DNA of 16,270 nt. It comes from Deltaproteobacteria bacterium. GTDB taxonomy: Bacteria; Desulfobacterota; DSM-4660; Desulfatiglandales; Desulfatiglandaceae. A program made the translations under genes and the position numbers. Of the stretch, positions 14,970 through 16,270 are shown in pieces. The DNA lies in NCBI GenBank assembly GCA_019314425.1, contig JAFCZI010000009.1:1-16270 (forward strand), in the 5' to 3' direction. Every line of letters begins with the position of its first letter. The first letter of the stretch is position 1. The notes beneath the pieces were generated by a model. That model searched no databases. It had not been told where the DNA came from and saw nothing but the letters and a program-made list of their open reading frames with translations.

Positions 14970-15332
14970 TCATCTGTACCAGGAGAGAGTTTTAAGCTCG
15001 TTGATATCCCCCCCGGTCCGGGCCACTCGGCCATTTTTGAAAAACACGAAATACACAAATTTTTGTCTGGGCTGATAGTCGCCCACCATAACGGCATACC
15101 CCCACTCTTCAACATCCCCCTGGCGGGAAATCTTATCCGGCAGGCCGATGGCCGCCCTGACCATATCACCTGTCATATCGGGTTCCACCTGCCGTCTGGC
15201 CACTTTTTCAACCATTTCATCGTCCCAGTTACGATGTTGAACCCGAATTTTGGATTCCCGGTATTGGGTCTCCGCACAACCCGCCAGAAGAAGTACGCCC
15301 AGGGAGGCGCAAATGAAAATTCTTTTCATCAT
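14970..15332 (-). CDS. BamE/SmpA-like small lipoprotein
   Basis: 120 residues from the ATG at 15332, preceded by AGAGGA 8 nt upstream; an adjacent second ATG (15329) is equally possible. An upstream ATG in the same frame (15434) would place 34 non-hydrophobic residues before the signal peptide and overlap nth, so it is rejected. The lipobox LAGC (16-19) follows a hydrophobic segment, making it a lipoprotein, probably sorted to the outer membrane since Ala follows the Cys. The mature part has the short SmpA/OmlA-type pattern: PDMTGDMVRAAIGLPDKI, then a GDVEEWGYAV strand, then VYFVFFKNGRV. In BamE this fold helps outer-membrane protein assembly. Many small lipoproteins share the fold, so BamE itself is not claimed. 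nth lies 25 nt upstream on the same strand. Confidence 0.78.
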   Translation of the reverse strand: MMKRIFICASLGVLLLAGCAETQYRESKIRVQHRNWDDEMVEKVARRQVEPDMTGDMVRAAIGLPDKISRQGDVEEWGYAVMVGDYQPRQKFVYFVFFKNGRVARTGGDINELKTLSWYR

Positions 15333-15357
15333 CGATTCAGTCCTCTTATGTTTTCCA

Positions 15358-15999
15358 TCAAATGGCATTGGACGGGCAGAGACCGAACACGGCACATCCC
15401 GCATGATCCGGTTTTCTGGCCTTGCAAACGGCACGGCCGTGGTAAATCAGGATGTCGGAAAACCGGCGCCATCGGTCCTCGGGCAGAAGCATTCCCAGAT
15501 CCATTTCAATTCTATCGGGATTTTTGTTTTCCGTCAGGCCCAGTCGCATGGCAAGTCTCTTCACATGGGTATCCACCACAACCCCCGGCACATCAAAAAC
15601 AGCGCCCAAGACACAGTTGGCGGTTTTTCTACCCACCCCCGGCAGTTTGATCAGTTCGGCCATGGTGGCCGGCACTTCTCCGCCGTATCGTTCCACGAGT
15701 CCCTGGCAGCATCCCTTGATGGATTTGGCTTTGTTCCTGAAAAACCCGGTGGACCGAATATCCATTTCCAGCTCGCTGATGGGAGCGGCCAAAAAATCAT
15801 CGGGCGACCGGTATTTCCGGAACAGGACCCGGGTGACGCCATTCACCTGCTTATCGGTACATTGGGCCGAGAGGATGGTACTGATGAGCAGTTGAAAGGG
15901 TGTTCGGTATTTGAGAGCGGTTTTTTCCTGCGTATAAAGCGGATCCAGAATTTCAAAAATATCTTTTACCCTGGCGGTTCTGCGCTTATTACTCTCCAC
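15358..15999 (-). CDS. nth: Endonuclease III with a His in the iron-sulfur loop
   Basis: 213 residues from the GTG at 15999. This start gives the length of E. coli Nth (211); a TTG at 16029 would add ten residues. Endonuclease III is a DNA glycosylase/AP lyase that removes oxidised pyrimidines. The helix-hairpin-helix is LPGVGRKTAN (119-128) with catalytic Lys125, and the catalytic Asp is Asp143 in VVDTHVKR. The C-terminal [4Fe-4S] loop has the canonical spacing x6-x2-x5 but reads Cys192, His199, Cys202, Cys208. The second Cys is His (codon CAT, read directly in CCG GAT CAT GCG), so the cluster would be ligated by three Cys and one His, or be altered. The gene heads the probable operon nth-lipoprotein-yfdX-radA. 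Confidence 0.97.
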   Translation of the reverse strand: MESNKRRTARVKDIFEILDPLYTQEKTALKYRTPFQLLISTILSAQCTDKQVNGVTRVLFRKYRSPDDFLAAPISELEMDIRSTGFFRNKAKSIKGCCQGLVERYGGEVPATMAELIKLPGVGRKTANCVLGAVFDVPGVVVDTHVKRLAMRLGLTENKNPDRIEMDLGMLLPEDRWRRFSDILIYHGRAVCKARKPDHAGCAVFGLCPSNAI

Positions 16000-16056
16000 A
16001 ATCCGCTTTTCTCCACAGGTTTGACACAAAGACGCCTACGACAGCCCTCTGACTCG

Positions 16057-16086
16057 CAGATACTACGATTGTGATGCGCTTGTCAA
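16057..16086 (-). promoter_or_regulatory. Possible promoter of the nth operon
   Basis: On the - strand TTGACA (16086-16081) is followed after 18 nt by TATCTG (16062-16057). It points at nth, whose start is about 58 nt downstream of the -10 box. The -35 box is perfect and the -10 box is moderate. Confidence 0.45.
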
Positions 16087-16270
16087 TCTCAAATGGATTT
16101 CCATTTACCCCTTTTTTGATAGCCCCTGCTCCGGTGGCACTGTCATAAAGGTGATCCCTGATGATCTTTGCCGAGGCTTCTCGTTCCCACGTGTATGATT
16201 CTGAAAGTGTCTTAGTTTGATTTCAGCGATTAGCCCATCGTAGACCGGCGCTAAATTGGCGTTCGTTGGC
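16087..16270. other. Upstream region of nth, no assignable gene
   Basis: On the - strand a frame is open from the window edge to a TAA at 16107-16105 (about 54 codons). It may be the tail of a neighbouring gene but matches no family I know. A second - strand frame (16222 to 15989) is open for about 77 codons but has no usable start codon until near its end. Nothing here can be called with confidence. Confidence 0.3.

Noticed and set aside
15333..15434. Longer form of the BamE-like lipoprotein starting at 15434
   Set aside because: It would bury the lipoprotein signal sequence behind 34 residues and overlap nth; the AGAGGA site supports 15332.
1..16270. CRISPR array, tRNA or rRNA genes
   Set aside because: No regularly spaced repeats of 20-40 nt and no cloverleaf or rRNA-like sequence were seen.

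Overview
The window reads as a chromosomal segment of a Gram-negative, probably anaerobic bacterium, most likely a member of the Desulfobacterota (the former sulfate- and metal-reducing deltaproteobacteria). The main clues are two very large multihaem c-type cytochromes, a periplasmic YfdX protein, a lysM-dprA-topA gene order that I associate with that group, and several hairpin-forming interspersed repeats between genes. The lineage is inferred from gene content, not from a marker phylogeny.

Left part (1-5000): a promoter-led gene for an exported, beta-rich protein of unknown function (+) meets a two-gene cytochrome operon (-) tail to tail, with the stop codons overlapping. The operon encodes two related proteins with 12 and 10 haem-attachment motifs. 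The second start overlaps the first stop by 13 nt. Together they could carry about 22 haems outside the cytoplasm.

Middle (5000-10210): an exported LysM protein, the DNA-processing protein DprA and DNA topoisomerase I (TopA) lie on the + strand. The LysM gene is bracketed by a solo arm (5061) and a full copy (6434-6549) of one hairpin repeat. The topA 3' end runs into a second, 162-bp hairpin repeat (10048-10209).

Right-middle (10217-12290, - strand): a short accessory stretch holds a small secreted protein of unknown function, a family-25 glycosyltransferase with a C-terminal membrane anchor and, right behind it, a Tpt1/KptA-family RNA 2'-phosphotransferase homologue. That homologue has lost most of the family's signature residues and appears to start at CTG.

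Right part (12491-16029, - strand): a probable transcription unit reads nth (endonuclease III), a BamE/SmpA-like lipoprotein, a YfdX-family periplasmic protein and radA. A perfect 30-bp palindrome at the yfdX-radA junction supplies most of the yfdX stop codon. Endonuclease III carries His in place of one of the four [4Fe-4S] cysteines.

DNA maintenance genes (dprA, topA, radA, nth) form the conserved backbone. Envelope and electron-transfer genes are interleaved with them. The most unusual items are the degenerate Tpt1/KptA protein with its GT25 neighbour, the paired cytochromes, the Nth ligand change and the three hairpin repeat families.
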